A DNA stretch of 40,374 bases, from the IMG/VR virus record IMGVR_UViG_3300037193_000497, positions 1 through 40,374 of that record. One strand, given 5' to 3'. Position numbers and translations under genes: made by a program. The notes beneath the pieces were generated by a model. The model saw only the letters and a list, made by a program, of their open reading frames with translations, had not been told where the DNA came from and did not search any database. Source of the DNA: a virus. Of this stretch, positions 27,501 through 35,458 are shown piece after piece; the first letter of the stretch is position 1; each line of letters opens with the position of its first letter.

Positions 27501-27896
27501 TACGCTGTCAGATGCCGCAACTGTAGTATACTCATCGATTGACAAATCACAAACCGTCAATGAGCAAGACGCATGATTAGTCTGAACTATTATTTCAGTG
27601 TAAGGGAAATTGCTTTTACTTCGGAATGATGTAAGATCCAGGCCATCGCAAAAATTATAAATCGAATATCCTCCCCCTTCTCGGCCTGCTGAATTGAAAA
27701 GTTCATAGTCTTGTCGTCTGGCCCCTAAGTCTGGACCGGAGGTCATTAGCGTTCCGGTAGTATCCGATTCATCGTCGTACTCGTAAACCTCGATAGCCTC
27801 TGTGGACGTGTTCCAAAATGTGTTTACATACTGACCTACGCCCAAACCGCCGGTAGCCGTTTTTATCTGATATCTGAAAATTAAATTGAGAGCCAT
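24522..27896 (-). CDS. Large tail tip / host-recognition protein
   Basis: Protein of 1124 aa between the tape measure and the tail fibre, the place of the tail-tip or baseplate hub protein. The N-terminal 200 residues include immunoglobulin-like beta domains with Cys pairs. From about 205, YRLDYPDANNINTRIDILER and SEARLNLLSPEHFYFLDLFT form a domain shared by many Bacteroidota phage tip proteins. The C-terminus (FELRDRSYSVGFDLSEL) is also beta-rich. No catalytic motif is evident, so a structural and receptor-facing role is inferred. Confidence 0.7.
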   Translation of the reverse strand: MALNLIFRYQIKTATGGLGVGQYVNTFWNTSTEAIEVYEYDDESDTTGTLMTSGPDLGARRQDYELFNSAGREGGGYSIYNFCDGLDLTSFRSKSNFPYTEIIVQTNHASCSLTVCDLSIDEYTTVAASDSVTADGIVTLEASSSNGPIKFSTDPDFDYSSEGQSSPQFTGLLAGSYTFYAKDAIGCFDSIDIVLGVPVQYGPKYRLDYPDANNINTRIDILERGYTGDVIPVEGTGEPFTLKYNGNDINKFKPVIASEARLNLLSPEHFYFLDLFTQDERKYQMRYYKMFDAPSTPFTPAVLDALNLWTNVAGSGIDWTTGAVPRIEFNLTPINSYSDLLKTDYAFEASREYTFSYTFRGQNDNGWYPAGVTFYIQVLDASNNVLEEKIVPLPSNGTAITTITGEYTFIAPSGAVSIAVQAYQPSAVALATYHIDAFDNETQADPGGIVEYDLKWIGYLLAANYSEIYGPTPYQVTIVATDGLADLKKESFVDSAGNKFRDDIVTMKAIVEILRKTDLGLNIISAVNRLEESMTSNALVESKFDASTFLADNEDQTPEDCFTVLEQIIKPFGCRIYQKNAKWIIQTIEEAVHEFEYQEYNAEGVLISDGTINDFLEIQNRILAMEAAFTSRDQVLEIIPAYGVLFFEHTLLERPSLVRSYSFEQEDVYETPEGKAAFTHWNVNISESPGAEFGIKATNAFEGKYNFYYKIIRTTLGEPGERIKLTSAEGSIEYSNQDAFEYKFQYSAILSPEGLNRAGTPYPSNPPLWVRLSWMLKVGSYYYNEFFGWSDNEAHKYNSIYVDAFNDGQDYNIVAPMRDVGDEPVLEDFQVEFILHNEKYVDFESDEFATNHSALTNIPTVDLWPGYRVKGKIIYTPPGGSPLSAFSYFYYELSDENSDNDGDEIIRPDDYDDDTNQKVWVLQEKYVIRRVAPRSDRYTANPVPDSRITYWYMDNVVLRLLPNGAEPADNITIEKTNNVNIKIDYEDQFLLNDMDIDNINNSERTYKNFFNKLDGTPTQVWERTYRPGSGKLLELYANDYTSQYKNYGFKLTGSMKVGQEINYGTIMKELFDNSKMYMFMGFELRDRSYSVGFDLSELKDVVNDPDSPDIDAGFTVGYSLGFRA

Positions 27897-30110
27897 CTAT
27901 CCAGTAGTTCTATCGCTTAATTGCTGTTGCCTGTTTATTACCAAGACGAGGTCCGGTCCTTGGATACGGAACTCACCACCTATTTTTATTTCAAATCCAC
28001 CCTGCCCTATTCCTCCTGCTGTTGATCCTCGTGAGCCCCCTGAGCGGCTAGATCCTCCACCAGTTGGATCAGCCCCCATTGATGATATGGAGCTGGTTAT
28101 CGCTGATCCCAGCGCGATCAATGCTATACCTGCGGCAATGGCAACGTAACCATTAAGAGATTCCAATGAAGCCTTAAACGCTTCTACGCCTATGCCAGCA
28201 GTCAAAACCATTTCTCCAAGCTGAACCAATACGTTTCCAAGTACGCTTAATAAAGCCTCTCCTAAATCCTGGCTCCCAGATATCGCCCTACCTAAAGCTT
28301 GACCGAGTCCGGAAAGGGCATTACTTACAATGCCAGAAAAATCGATCATCTTTTCTCTCGTTGATCCCAAAAAGTTGGTGAGATTTATATCAGCAAACTC
28401 TAATGAATCAATAAGATCCTGTGCATCAACAGGAGGAATTGAAAACGCTTGTTCTCCCTTACCTTTACCCGTTAAAAATGCCAGTATATCGCTGTCGCTT
28501 GAACTCTCATCGAGAACTAATTCGCCAGTGACATTAACTGAAATGTTTGATAAAACTGTACTTGCTCCGAATACTTCATCACGAACTCCGGCAATCTTAT
28601 TGCGGATCACTTCTATTTTTAATAGCGTGTCGTCAATTTGTTTTTGAAGATTTCTGAGGCCTATGATATCACCTGTTGATGTCTCTTCTTCTTGAAGTCT
28701 GCGGAATTTCTTTACTTTTTCTTCTAATAACTGAATAGTTTCAATGGTTGCATTAATCTCACCATCATTATTAGGATCAACGATTGTTTTTATCGGGTTG
28801 TTCTTGATAAACACTTGAACCTTGCCGAATTCATCACGTAAAACAATTAGTTTCTTTCCAGTTCTGTCGGCTATTTCTGCAAGCCCATCGAGATACTTTT
28901 GCAGGGTGTCTTTGTCTGGATTACGTATTTTCGAAAGCAATCCATTTACATTTTCTAATGCCTCTTCTAAAGGTATGTCCTGACTTAATCCCTTAGCTAT
29001 TGATGCGTACGTGCGCAAGACAACAGTGTTCAAGTCGATCCATAATCCTACAGCTTTACCTATAATGCTATTCTGATCGTTGAAAGCTCTGACCAAGTCA
29101 GTCAACGATTGAACTACAGTTCTTATAGAACCCGTGACTTCACCTTGACCCTGTATTACCGCATCGTAAGACCCAGAAAGCTCCTTTAAATCGCCAGCTA
29201 AAGTATCCCCAACAATGTCGGCGGTTCTCTTGGCCGCCCCCTCAGCGTTATTTAAAGCTTTAGTTAAAGCTTCTGTCTTTTGCTGATTCTGGGTAAGGAC
29301 AAGTAATGACGCATAAGCTGTGCGGCCTACTTCATCGTTTGCCTGCGCGAAAGAAAGACCCCTATCAGCAAGCTCTTTCAACCTGACCGCGAGAGGACGA
29401 CCATCCTTGGCAAGGTCTGTGATAATTTTTCTTAGTGACGTGCCTGCCTGAGATCCGCGTATACCAGCATCAGCAAGCGTTCCGAGCAAGGCCGTGGTTT
29501 CTTCTACCGTAAGGTTTGCGGACTTCGCGATAGGAGCAACGTACTTCATTGCTTCCGTGAAGTTGCTCAAACCTAAAGCAGACCGGTTGAATGATTCAGC
29601 CATCACATCAACCACGCGCCGGGTTTCTGAAGCATCCAGCCCAAAGCCACGTATGGTCGAACCTGCCGTATCCGCCGACTTAGCCAGATCTTCACCAGTT
29701 GCCGTCGCCAGGTCAACAGTGGCCTCTGTGGCATTGAGTATTTCCGAAACACTAAAACCAAGTCTTCCAAATTCTGTTTGAAGTTCGGCTACTTGTTTGG
29801 CTGTGAACTGGGTTGTCCCCCCAAGCTTAAGCGCACTATCATTAAGTTTTGTGAATTCTACATCCGTGGCGTTGGTGATGGCCTGAACGGTTTTCATCTG
29901 CTGTTGAAACTCCTTCATTGAGTTCACAGCATCGCCAATCACGCCAACTAAAGCAGACGCACCGAGCCCGACGCCCAGTGTCCCCGCCGCTCTTGTTATT
30001 CCTCCTGTAAATGCTTGAAATTGCTTCTCACTTTGTTTTAGCGCAGCATTAAACTGAGCTGTATTAGCCCTCAACTCTACCGCTAACCTTGCTAATACAT
30101 TTTCAGCCAC
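27897..30110 (-). CDS. Tail tape measure protein (TP901 core)
   Basis: Protein of 737 aa. Residues 80-330 form the TP901-type tape-measure core: KLGGTTQFTAKQVAELQTEF, then TAGSTIRGFGLD and GIRGSQAGTSLRKIITDLAK. Helical scaffolding and a hydrophobic segment (YVAIAAGIALIALGSAITSS) near 665 follow, the latter typical of the part that enters the membrane at DNA ejection. Translation appears to begin at GTG (30110), overlapping the preceding gene by 8 bp. The modest length implies a fairly short tail. Confidence 0.93.
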   Translation of the reverse strand: MAENVLARLAVELRANTAQFNAALKQSEKQFQAFTGGITRAAGTLGVGLGASALVGVIGDAVNSMKEFQQQMKTVQAITNATDVEFTKLNDSALKLGGTTQFTAKQVAELQTEFGRLGFSVSEILNATEATVDLATATGEDLAKSADTAGSTIRGFGLDASETRRVVDVMAESFNRSALGLSNFTEAMKYVAPIAKSANLTVEETTALLGTLADAGIRGSQAGTSLRKIITDLAKDGRPLAVRLKELADRGLSFAQANDEVGRTAYASLLVLTQNQQKTEALTKALNNAEGAAKRTADIVGDTLAGDLKELSGSYDAVIQGQGEVTGSIRTVVQSLTDLVRAFNDQNSIIGKAVGLWIDLNTVVLRTYASIAKGLSQDIPLEEALENVNGLLSKIRNPDKDTLQKYLDGLAEIADRTGKKLIVLRDEFGKVQVFIKNNPIKTIVDPNNDGEINATIETIQLLEEKVKKFRRLQEEETSTGDIIGLRNLQKQIDDTLLKIEVIRNKIAGVRDEVFGASTVLSNISVNVTGELVLDESSSDSDILAFLTGKGKGEQAFSIPPVDAQDLIDSLEFADINLTNFLGSTREKMIDFSGIVSNALSGLGQALGRAISGSQDLGEALLSVLGNVLVQLGEMVLTAGIGVEAFKASLESLNGYVAIAAGIALIALGSAITSSISSMGADPTGGGSSRSGGSRGSTAGGIGQGGFEIKIGGEFRIQGPDLVLVINRQQQLSDRTTG

Positions 30111-30803
30111 GTCGTTTTTTTATCGGTATGTTTTTAAACCGCTGTGTCAATGCCTCAAACATAGACTCGCCGGTTGCTTTCACTTCTTCGGTAACCTCGT
30201 CATAACTCAATCGGTAGAAGTCTTTGCCGACGTATGGAGGTGTATTTTTGGCGCGGTTTACATTGGCGATTAATGCCATGGTATTCCGTTCCAACTCAAT
30301 CAATAAATCTCGATCCTGTTTGCGCCGGTCATTGATCGACTTTATCCTTAAAGCCCACAGTGACCATTCGTAGAATGACAAATCCCAAAAGTCTTTTGGA
30401 GATCTACCCAGTTCTACTACCCACAGCGCTTCACATTCCTCTATGCGGGTTGATCCTGCCCCGCTGTCACCGGGGCCTTCAGGTTTTTTACTGTGAAGGC
30501 TTTAATGAGTTCCATGATCATCATTCGACTATCAGCAAGCCCGATTTCATCCATCCAGTCACAAACCTGTTCCTCCGTGATTTCTGAATTTTGCCCTTTC
30601 TCTTTCGCGTAATGAATTGCGCAAGCCTGAAGAAACGACACCAGGAATTCCACGTTGTTATTGACGGTCAGTTTCCGGAAAACATCCTCCATCACCTCGA
30701 TCCCAGTAAGTTGCCTGATAACCTTGAACGTGTAGGTTCCGAATTTGAACCCTACAGTTTTCCCCTGGATTTCTTTTTCAATAACTCCGTTTTCTACCGT
30801 CAT
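30103..30803 (-). CDS. Tail assembly chaperone, -1 frameshift product (gpGT-like)
   Basis: A -1 slip at 30483-30489 joins the 120-aa upstream frame to the downstream frame and yields a product of 233 aa. After the slip the open frame continues PEGPGDSGAGSTRIEECEAL through PKDFWDLSFYEWSLWALRI to the stop at 30103 with no interruption. The downstream frame has no ATG, which is expected if it is made only by frameshifting, as for lambda GT. The extended protein would bring tail-tube subunits to the tape measure. Confidence 0.85.
30441..30803 (-). CDS. Tail assembly chaperone, zero-frame product (gpG-like)
   Basis: Protein of 120 aa. An N-terminal strand pair (GKTVGFKFGTYTFKVIRQLT) is followed by helices (VEFLVSFLQACAIHYAKEKG, SRMMIMELIKAFTVK). 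Size, position between the tail-tube and tape-measure genes and the frameshift signal at its end identify it as the short form of the tail chaperone pair. Its last 12 codons include the slippery site and the stem-loop. Confidence 0.85.
   Translation of the reverse strand: MTVENGVIEKEIQGKTVGFKFGTYTFKVIRQLTGIEVMEDVFRKLTVNNNVEFLVSFLQACAIHYAKEKGQNSEITEEQVCDWMDEIGLADSRMMIMELIKAFTVKNLKAPVTAGQDQPA
30458..30489 (-). promoter_or_regulatory. Programmed -1 ribosomal frameshift signal
   Basis: The zero frame reads GTA AAA AAC, so AAAAAAC at 30483-30489 is the classical A-AAA-AAC slippery heptamer in phase. A 6-nt spacer (CTGAAG) is followed by a perfect hairpin GCCCCG-GTGACAG-CGGGGC at 30458-30476. Confidence 0.88.
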
Positions 30804-31213
30804 GAGTTATACAAATAAAGTGGACCGCGAGGGCTGAAAGTAACTGAGTATGTTGAAGCCGCATTGACCGGGTTTGTCCATGTGAACGCGCTGATAAAAG
30901 CCTCTCCTTCGAAGTACGGGTCATCTACAGTGTTCCCTGTGGCCATCCGCACTGTCACAGTCTCCTTGTTCATGAAAAGCTCCGCGAGAGCTGGGAGTCC
31001 TACTGGTGCATCAAGTTTTGTATTTCCGTCTACCTGGATGTTCCAGTCCCTTGAACCAGGAGTGAATGTTACCGCGCCGTCATCATCCTTACAAGTAGTT
31101 TCGATTTGGTTGTTTGTTCCGCTAAGAGTTCCGCCAGTGGTACAGCCGATGGCAACGCCATCAACGTAAACTAGCACCGCATTTCCGCTTATAGTTCCTG
31201 CTGTTACTGCCAT
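30800..31213 (-). CDS. Major tail tube protein
   Basis: Protein of 137 aa and beta-rich throughout: GNAVLVYVDGVAIGCTTGGT at the start, SRDWNIQVDGNTKLDAP in the middle, and STYSVTFSPRGPLYLY at the end. This arrangement matches TP901-1/lambda V-type tube subunits, which stack as hexamers. It directly precedes the chaperone genes, the standard order in long-tailed phages. Confidence 0.85.
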   Translation of the reverse strand: MAVTAGTISGNAVLVYVDGVAIGCTTGGTLSGTNNQIETTCKDDDGAVTFTPGSRDWNIQVDGNTKLDAPVGLPALAELFMNKETVTVRMATGNTVDDPYFEGEAFISAFTWTNPVNAASTYSVTFSPRGPLYLYNS

Positions 31214-31219
31214 TGTTGT

Positions 31220-31399
31220 TTATTTTTTAAGTTGTGATAAGTTTATTTTCTTCTTTTTGCGCGATGCAAATCCGGCTCCCGTAAAGTCATCCGCTGCATC
31301 TCCAATTTTTTCACGCGTCTCAGGCGTTACGTCCATCTTCTGACCGACGAAATATTTCTTTCCGTTAATCTCTGTCGCTTTGGTTATTACTATTCTCAT
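31220..31399 (-). CDS. Small hypothetical protein, 59 aa
   Basis: Starts MRIVITKATEINGKKYFVGQ and ends with a basic RKKKKINLSQLKK tail. The ATG at 31399 overlaps the stop of the upstream gene (ATGA) and is preferred to an earlier start inside that gene. The strand-turn-strand beginning resembles the 76-aa protein at 33869-34099, also a small Lys-rich protein among head-tail genes. Confidence 0.6.
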   Translation of the reverse strand: MRIVITKATEINGKKYFVGQKMDVTPETREKIGDAADDFTGAGFASRKKKKINLSQLKK

Positions 31400-31818
31400 G
31401 TTATTGAGACTCGTTTCATTTGAGCCCGGTAAATTCCTATGTGACAAAACATGTCGCTGCCTGATTCATAATGATCGTAGTCATTAATCAAGTGTATCCC
31501 GTCAAATGTGCATGCGTCGGTTACTACTTCACTCTCTGACTCAATGGCTAATCTCGCCGCTTCATGCATTAATTCCGTTTTCCTGAATCCTTCTTTACTC
31601 CATGCGCGAACTTCATACACTGGAAAATCTAAAGTTCCAATACAGTTCAATTGACCGGTAGTCTCATTTTGTTTTTTGAGGACTGTATAAAATGGCTGTT
31701 TCTCCAACTGTGGAGCCACCACCGGGTACACCTTGTATTTACCGGTGGCCGGGCTCTCTTCAACAAGAGCTTGTACCGCTGAATTGTTAATCATTATTTG
31801 GATAATCCCTGAAGTCAT
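31396..31818 (-). CDS. Tail terminator / completion protein (DUF3168-like)
   Basis: Protein of 140 aa: GIIQIMINNSAVQALVEESP then KYKVYPVVAPQLEKQPFYTV is the usual opening of DUF3168/tail-terminator proteins, where a short helix is followed by the V-Y-P and P-Y-x-x-V strands. VYEVRAWSKEGFRKTELMHE and a final beta sheet follow. In the family it caps the tail tube at its head-proximal end. The order (connector, gp10-like, this gene, tube) supports the call. Confidence 0.75.
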   Translation of the reverse strand: MTSGIIQIMINNSAVQALVEESPATGKYKVYPVVAPQLEKQPFYTVLKKQNETTGQLNCIGTLDFPVYEVRAWSKEGFRKTELMHEAARLAIESESEVVTDACTFDGIHLINDYDHYESGSDMFCHIGIYRAQMKRVSIT

Positions 31819-32255
31819 TTCGCGTACCTTCTCATCGTTCTTAATACTATCTTCCGAGTATCACTAATATAAAATTGTTCGACCCTGCCTTTTGTTCTCT
31901 CAAATGCCGGTTTGGCAAACGGTTTCTTTGTCATCACACCTCTATTTGCTCCTGCTCTGGTTCTTCTTGGCCCGGTACCAAACTCAACTAAATGCCCATG
32001 AAACCCTCTGTATGGTGACCGCCTTCTAGGCCCAACTCTCACAACGCTATCCTCTGTAACAGACTGTGATAATCTATAAGCGCCTATTGAATAATACAGC
32101 CTGCCAGTTTCTCCAATAGGTACGATCCGCTGTTCTTCATCGACCACTATTTTTGCTGCGGCCGCATTTATATTACCCATTACCCGGTGACTCACCGACC
32201 GAGGCAATTCCTTGAAAATTGCATCTATCTCTTTGTCTCCTGTTATGGTTATCAT
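31815..32255 (-). CDS. HK97 gp10-like tail completion protein
   Basis: Protein of 146 aa. GDKEIDAIFKELPRSVSHRV at the N-terminus and VPIGETGRLYYSIGAY then HGHLVEFGTGPRRTRAGANR are hallmarks of the HK97 gp10 family: an N-terminal helix, a P-x-x-TG-x-L motif, and a conserved H-x-x-L-V-E-F-G-T. It joins head and tail during assembly. ATGA coupled with the genes on both sides. Confidence 0.88.
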   Translation of the reverse strand: MITITGDKEIDAIFKELPRSVSHRVMGNINAAAAKIVVDEEQRIVPIGETGRLYYSIGAYRLSQSVTEDSVVRVGPRRRSPYRGFHGHLVEFGTGPRRTRAGANRGVMTKKPFAKPAFERTKGRVEQFYISDTRKIVLRTMRRYAK

Positions 32256-32605
32256 GTCTCTAATTCAACATACTCCCCACCAGATTCAGCCGTCAGTTTC
32301 ATAAACCGTTTACGGTCTAAAAAAATAATGGCCTTTATATTATAAAGTCTACCATTGTAGACTATTCTCATCGCCTCATTTATTCCGCCGGTGTACCTGA
32401 TGTAAAAATCAGCAACAGTAACAGCAGTTAGTTTGTCGTCGCGATAATATTCACCACCGCTTTTTTCATCAACTCTTGCCCAGGGCACTAGGAACGTTAT
32501 CCATCCCGTTTCGGCGTCTTCATTGGATACATTTTCTCCTACATCTTTGTACTGGATTGTTATCTGCCGGTCCAGTTTTCCAATCTGCTCTTTAGACTGT
32601 AGCAT
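32252..32605 (-). CDS. Head closure / head-tail adaptor protein
   Basis: Protein of 117 aa with the SPP1 gp16-type opening IGKLDRQITIQYKDVGENVS, a central TFLVPWARVDEKSGGEYY, and VTVADFYIRYTGGINEAMRI. This is a beta-barrel adaptor that closes the DNA-filled head and accepts the tail. It is coupled to the gp10-like gene by ATGA. Its start overlaps the end of the glycosyltransferase-like gene by 14 bp. Confidence 0.85.
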   Translation of the reverse strand: MLQSKEQIGKLDRQITIQYKDVGENVSNEDAETGWITFLVPWARVDEKSGGEYYRDDKLTAVTVADFYIRYTGGINEAMRIVYNGRLYNIKAIIFLDRKRFMKLTAESGGEYVELET

Positions 32606-33302
32606 ATTTCAAAGAACAAATAGCGTCTACCTCTTCAGTACTCAATCCTTCAAAAGCTTTTGATATCGGGTAACTCATCCCTTTTTCTTGAAAAGGCCAG
32701 ATGTTAGTTTCGCTTTTGATATCAATGGCTAATGGTTCGTCACTTTTTACGCGCCTCTCCAAGTACCCAGCTCTAGCCAGCGCAAAGGTTGAATTATTAT
32801 CAAGTCCGCATGTGGATAATTCAGCCCAAAGTTTCCACTTCATCCCCTCCAACGCATCGCGCCTGATCATTCTTCCAAGTCCGAATTTTGCATCTCGGTC
32901 ACTCCACCGACGGCAAGCGCCTGTGACAGAGTCGATCATAACAAAATCTCTAAGCGCAAAAACTGATCTGTCTTCAGACAAATCAAAAAGATTCAAGTAC
33001 TCACTTTTCAACAAGTCATCAGAGCCAATTTCAACCAGGTAATCGAATTCCTTTTTCTGCAATTGCTTTAGCCCGTGATTCTTCTTTGCTCCAAGCGGTT
33101 GATTTTTATGAGTGCAGTATTCTACATCGTACCTATTGCACAACCCAACCAGCTCAGTGAAATAAGGATCTTCAGGACTCAGTACTGCAAATGCCTGCAC
33201 GGGGAAAAGACGCTTTAACCTGCTAATCCCCATGAAGCAAATTTCTGTTATCTCTGGGCGTTTCCATACTGCCAGGTAAATGAGAAATTTATACTTCTGC
33301 AT
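32592..33302 (-). CDS. Glycosyltransferase-like protein (GT-A/GT2 type)
   Basis: Protein of 236 aa. The N-terminal strand KFLIYLAVWKRPEITEICFM, then THKNQPLGAKKNHGLKQL and DYLVEIGSDDLL, follow the GT-A nucleotide-sugar-binding pattern in which the Asp pair of a D-x-D-like motif (GSDD) binds metal and donor. The same H-x-N-x-PLG and GS-x-D pattern occurs in the protein at 39587-40369, so the two are related. The ATG at 33302 is chosen because it overlaps the connector gene end. Its location between two head-tail connector genes is unusual and hints at modification of the virion. Confidence 0.75.
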   Translation of the reverse strand: MQKYKFLIYLAVWKRPEITEICFMGISRLKRLFPVQAFAVLSPEDPYFTELVGLCNRYDVEYCTHKNQPLGAKKNHGLKQLQKKEFDYLVEIGSDDLLKSEYLNLFDLSEDRSVFALRDFVMIDSVTGACRRWSDRDAKFGLGRMIRRDALEGMKWKLWAELSTCGLDNNSTFALARAGYLERRVKSDEPLAIDIKSETNIWPFQEKGMSYPISKAFEGLSTEEVDAICSLKYATV

Positions 33303-33846
33303 TCCAGTAAACTTTAATGTTGTCAAGCAACTCCATCCAGCTATCTGAATTCTCGTTAGTATCGCCTCGCTTTTCGTAATCCAATGCAAGCCGCTTTTTT
33401 ATAGCCAGCTTGACAAGCTCAGAGGCCTCGGCTTCACCTGCATCATAAGTAACTACGACGTTATTCAATGTCCTGCTTGTGTCTGGCCATCCTGAGTCAT
33501 TTACCCGGAGCTTAGCAAGTCCACTTTGAACATCGATGTAGTAATTAGCCGGATCAAAAGTTGTCTCCACATCATCACCATCGAGATAAACAACCTCGAT
33601 TGATTCGGGATCAACCGGCCCATAAGGAAGCACAAGGTCGCCACAAAATCTATCCAACTTAACCACACGGGTCTGAGTAATAAAACTCAAACCCGCATAG
33701 TTTTCGCAGGCGATCCGCGCCGACGTAATCAGCGAAGTAATCAACGCGTTTTCGTCTGTACCGTCAACTTTAAGCCAGGCTTTCGCCTCCTCAACTGTTA
33801 TCGGTTCAGAAACCGGCTGCGTTGTAACCCTGCTGTATACTATCAT
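33289..33846 (-). CDS. Head-tail connector, HK97 gp6-like
   Basis: Protein of 185 aa. VSEPITVEEAKAWLKVDGTD followed by ALITSLITSARIACENYAGL is the standard N-terminal helical bundle of gp6-like connectors. A beta region (DLVLPYGPVDPESIEVVYLD) and C-terminal helix LVKLAIKKRLALDYEKRG follow. It would form the dodecameric or 13-mer ring under the portal. The next gene overlaps its 3' end by 14 bp. Confidence 0.9.
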   Translation of the reverse strand: MIVYSRVTTQPVSEPITVEEAKAWLKVDGTDENALITSLITSARIACENYAGLSFITQTRVVKLDRFCGDLVLPYGPVDPESIEVVYLDGDDVETTFDPANYYIDVQSGLAKLRVNDSGWPDTSRTLNNVVVTYDAGEAEASELVKLAIKKRLALDYEKRGDTNENSDSWMELLDNIKVYWNAEV

Positions 33847-33868
33847 CTTGTGTGGACCTTTTGATTAC

Positions 33869-34099
33869 CTACACGATGCGCTTGGCGTCCTTGGCTACTT
33901 TCGCCGCGTCCGTCACTTTTTTTTTCTCCTTGTCTCCGTCAGGACCTTCGATGTTCCAATACCCTGCGAACTTCACAGCTTCTTCATTGGTTACATCGAT
34001 AGGAACTCCCTTGTGAGCGATTACATCTGTTGCTTTTTTGTGACCCTCCTTCACTTCATTTCTGAGAAGGAAGGTCTTTTTTGGTGTTAACCTTGGCAT
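33869..34099 (-). CDS. Small basic hypothetical protein, 76 aa
   Basis: Basic protein with a central IDVTNEEAVKFAGYWNIEGP and a Lys-rich tail. It lies between capsid and connector genes, where small head decoration or connector-associated proteins may be found, but no family is recognisable. Strongly charged, no membrane segment. Confidence 0.6.
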   Translation of the reverse strand: MPRLTPKKTFLLRNEVKEGHKKATDVIAHKGVPIDVTNEEAVKFAGYWNIEGPDGDKEKKKVTDAAKVAKDAKRIV

Positions 34100-34123
34100 A
34101 TTATTTCGCTGATTTTAATTTGA

Positions 34124-35458
34124 TTATGTCAATGCTGGAAGAGTAGTGTTCCAATCTTTCACTACCGCAAACTCTTCAGGATGCTCAATGTCAATATCCG
34201 CGTATGTGTTAACCACGATACGAAGCTTATTCACAAGCGCTTGAGTGTATGGATCGAACAGGATACCAACACCGCCCCATGTCGCCATGATCGCGGATGA
34301 CCAGTTTGATGAGAAGATCAACGCGGAGAGTCCGGTAGTTGTCTCAGCCAAATCAGAAGGGATGCGATTCGTCACACGGAATGGATGACCCCAAAGTCTT
34401 GTGTCGCCAGGTCTCAGGATGAAATTACCCTCAGTTCCGCCAGTTTGATACGGCGTGAGCGCAAGAGACGCAAACCCGTTTGAGTTCATAACAAACCCAC
34501 TGTTACCATCGCGGCCATTGTCAGCCATTACAGCCGCAACCAGAGCCACCAGGGCACCGTATGTCATATCACCGCCGGATGTACCAAGAGATACCACATT
34601 CACGCCTGTGAAATTGAGTATACCCACAGGAGAGTTACCGCCGGTAGGGCCATTTACCAATGCTGTGTCAAGCGCCGCGCCGATACCGTACTGGATCTTA
34701 CCGCGGAGGTATGATTCTGTAATCTCTTCAGACTGCACAAGCATCTGACCTGAAATGTCAGTGTAACCGGCAAGTCTCTTTGGAGACAAGTCGATTGCAT
34801 CATATGTTAGAGTGAATTCATCAGCAGATGAGTTTTCAGTCTCCCATACAAATGTCGCTTCGTTTGTCTCGCGAGGAATTTTGATGTTACCCTTAAGTCC
34901 ATTGTACTTCGTTACTCCGAACTGATCAGCAATCAGTGGAATACGGAGAGACTTGATCATCGGCTTGTACTCGGTACGTACCAAGTCAGCTCCTTCAGTT
35001 GCAACATCAAGCAAACGTTGATTGTTGTTTTTACCGTAGTCGATGAATCGTGATGGGATCAAAAGTTGACCCTGAGGAACTTCTACACCGGCCTCTTTAC
35101 ATTCCTTCACTGCCTCGTCGTACATCTCACGCTCGAATCCTTCAACAGATCCTTTGTAGTTGTTACGGGAGATGCTCCGCGCGGCTCGGCCGTATGAGAA
35201 CTGAGAAAGTTCACGGTTTTCAGAGGCGTTGTCCTGGATTGCGCCAACTGCTTTTGCAGAAGCAATGCGCTTGCTTGTCGCTTCAATGCCTTCCAGCTTC
35301 TTAATTTCTTTGTCGAGTGTTTCGATTTCAGTGTTCAGCGCATCGAGTTTTGTCGTCTCGTCGTCGGTGAAATCGCGGCCTTCGCCGGCTTTTGTGAGGG
35401 CTTCAAATTGATTGAATTTATCCGCCCGATCTTCGCGTAATTGTTTCAGCTTTTTCAT
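34124..35458 (-). CDS. Major capsid protein, HK97 fold
   Basis: Protein of 444 aa. Residues 1-65 form a charged helical delta-domain-like scaffold (LREDRADKFNQFEALTKAGE, LNTEIETLDKEIKKLEGIEA). The HK97 core follows, with the N-arm and E-loop region near 150-230 (VPQGQLLIPSRFI, VWETENSSADEFTLTYDAID) and the axial domain GKIQYGIGAALDTALVNGPT, then SGFVMNSNGFASLALTPYQT. It is cut by the adjacent protease during maturation, as is usual for this family, removing the helical N-terminus. Confidence 0.95.
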   Translation of the reverse strand: MKKLKQLREDRADKFNQFEALTKAGEGRDFTDDETTKLDALNTEIETLDKEIKKLEGIEATSKRIASAKAVGAIQDNASENRELSQFSYGRAARSISRNNYKGSVEGFEREMYDEAVKECKEAGVEVPQGQLLIPSRFIDYGKNNNQRLLDVATEGADLVRTEYKPMIKSLRIPLIADQFGVTKYNGLKGNIKIPRETNEATFVWETENSSADEFTLTYDAIDLSPKRLAGYTDISGQMLVQSEEITESYLRGKIQYGIGAALDTALVNGPTGGNSPVGILNFTGVNVVSLGTSGGDMTYGALVALVAAVMADNGRDGNSGFVMNSNGFASLALTPYQTGGTEGNFILRPGDTRLWGHPFRVTNRIPSDLAETTTGLSALIFSSNWSSAIMATWGGVGILFDPYTQALVNKLRIVVNTYADIDIEHPEEFAVVKDWNTTLPALT

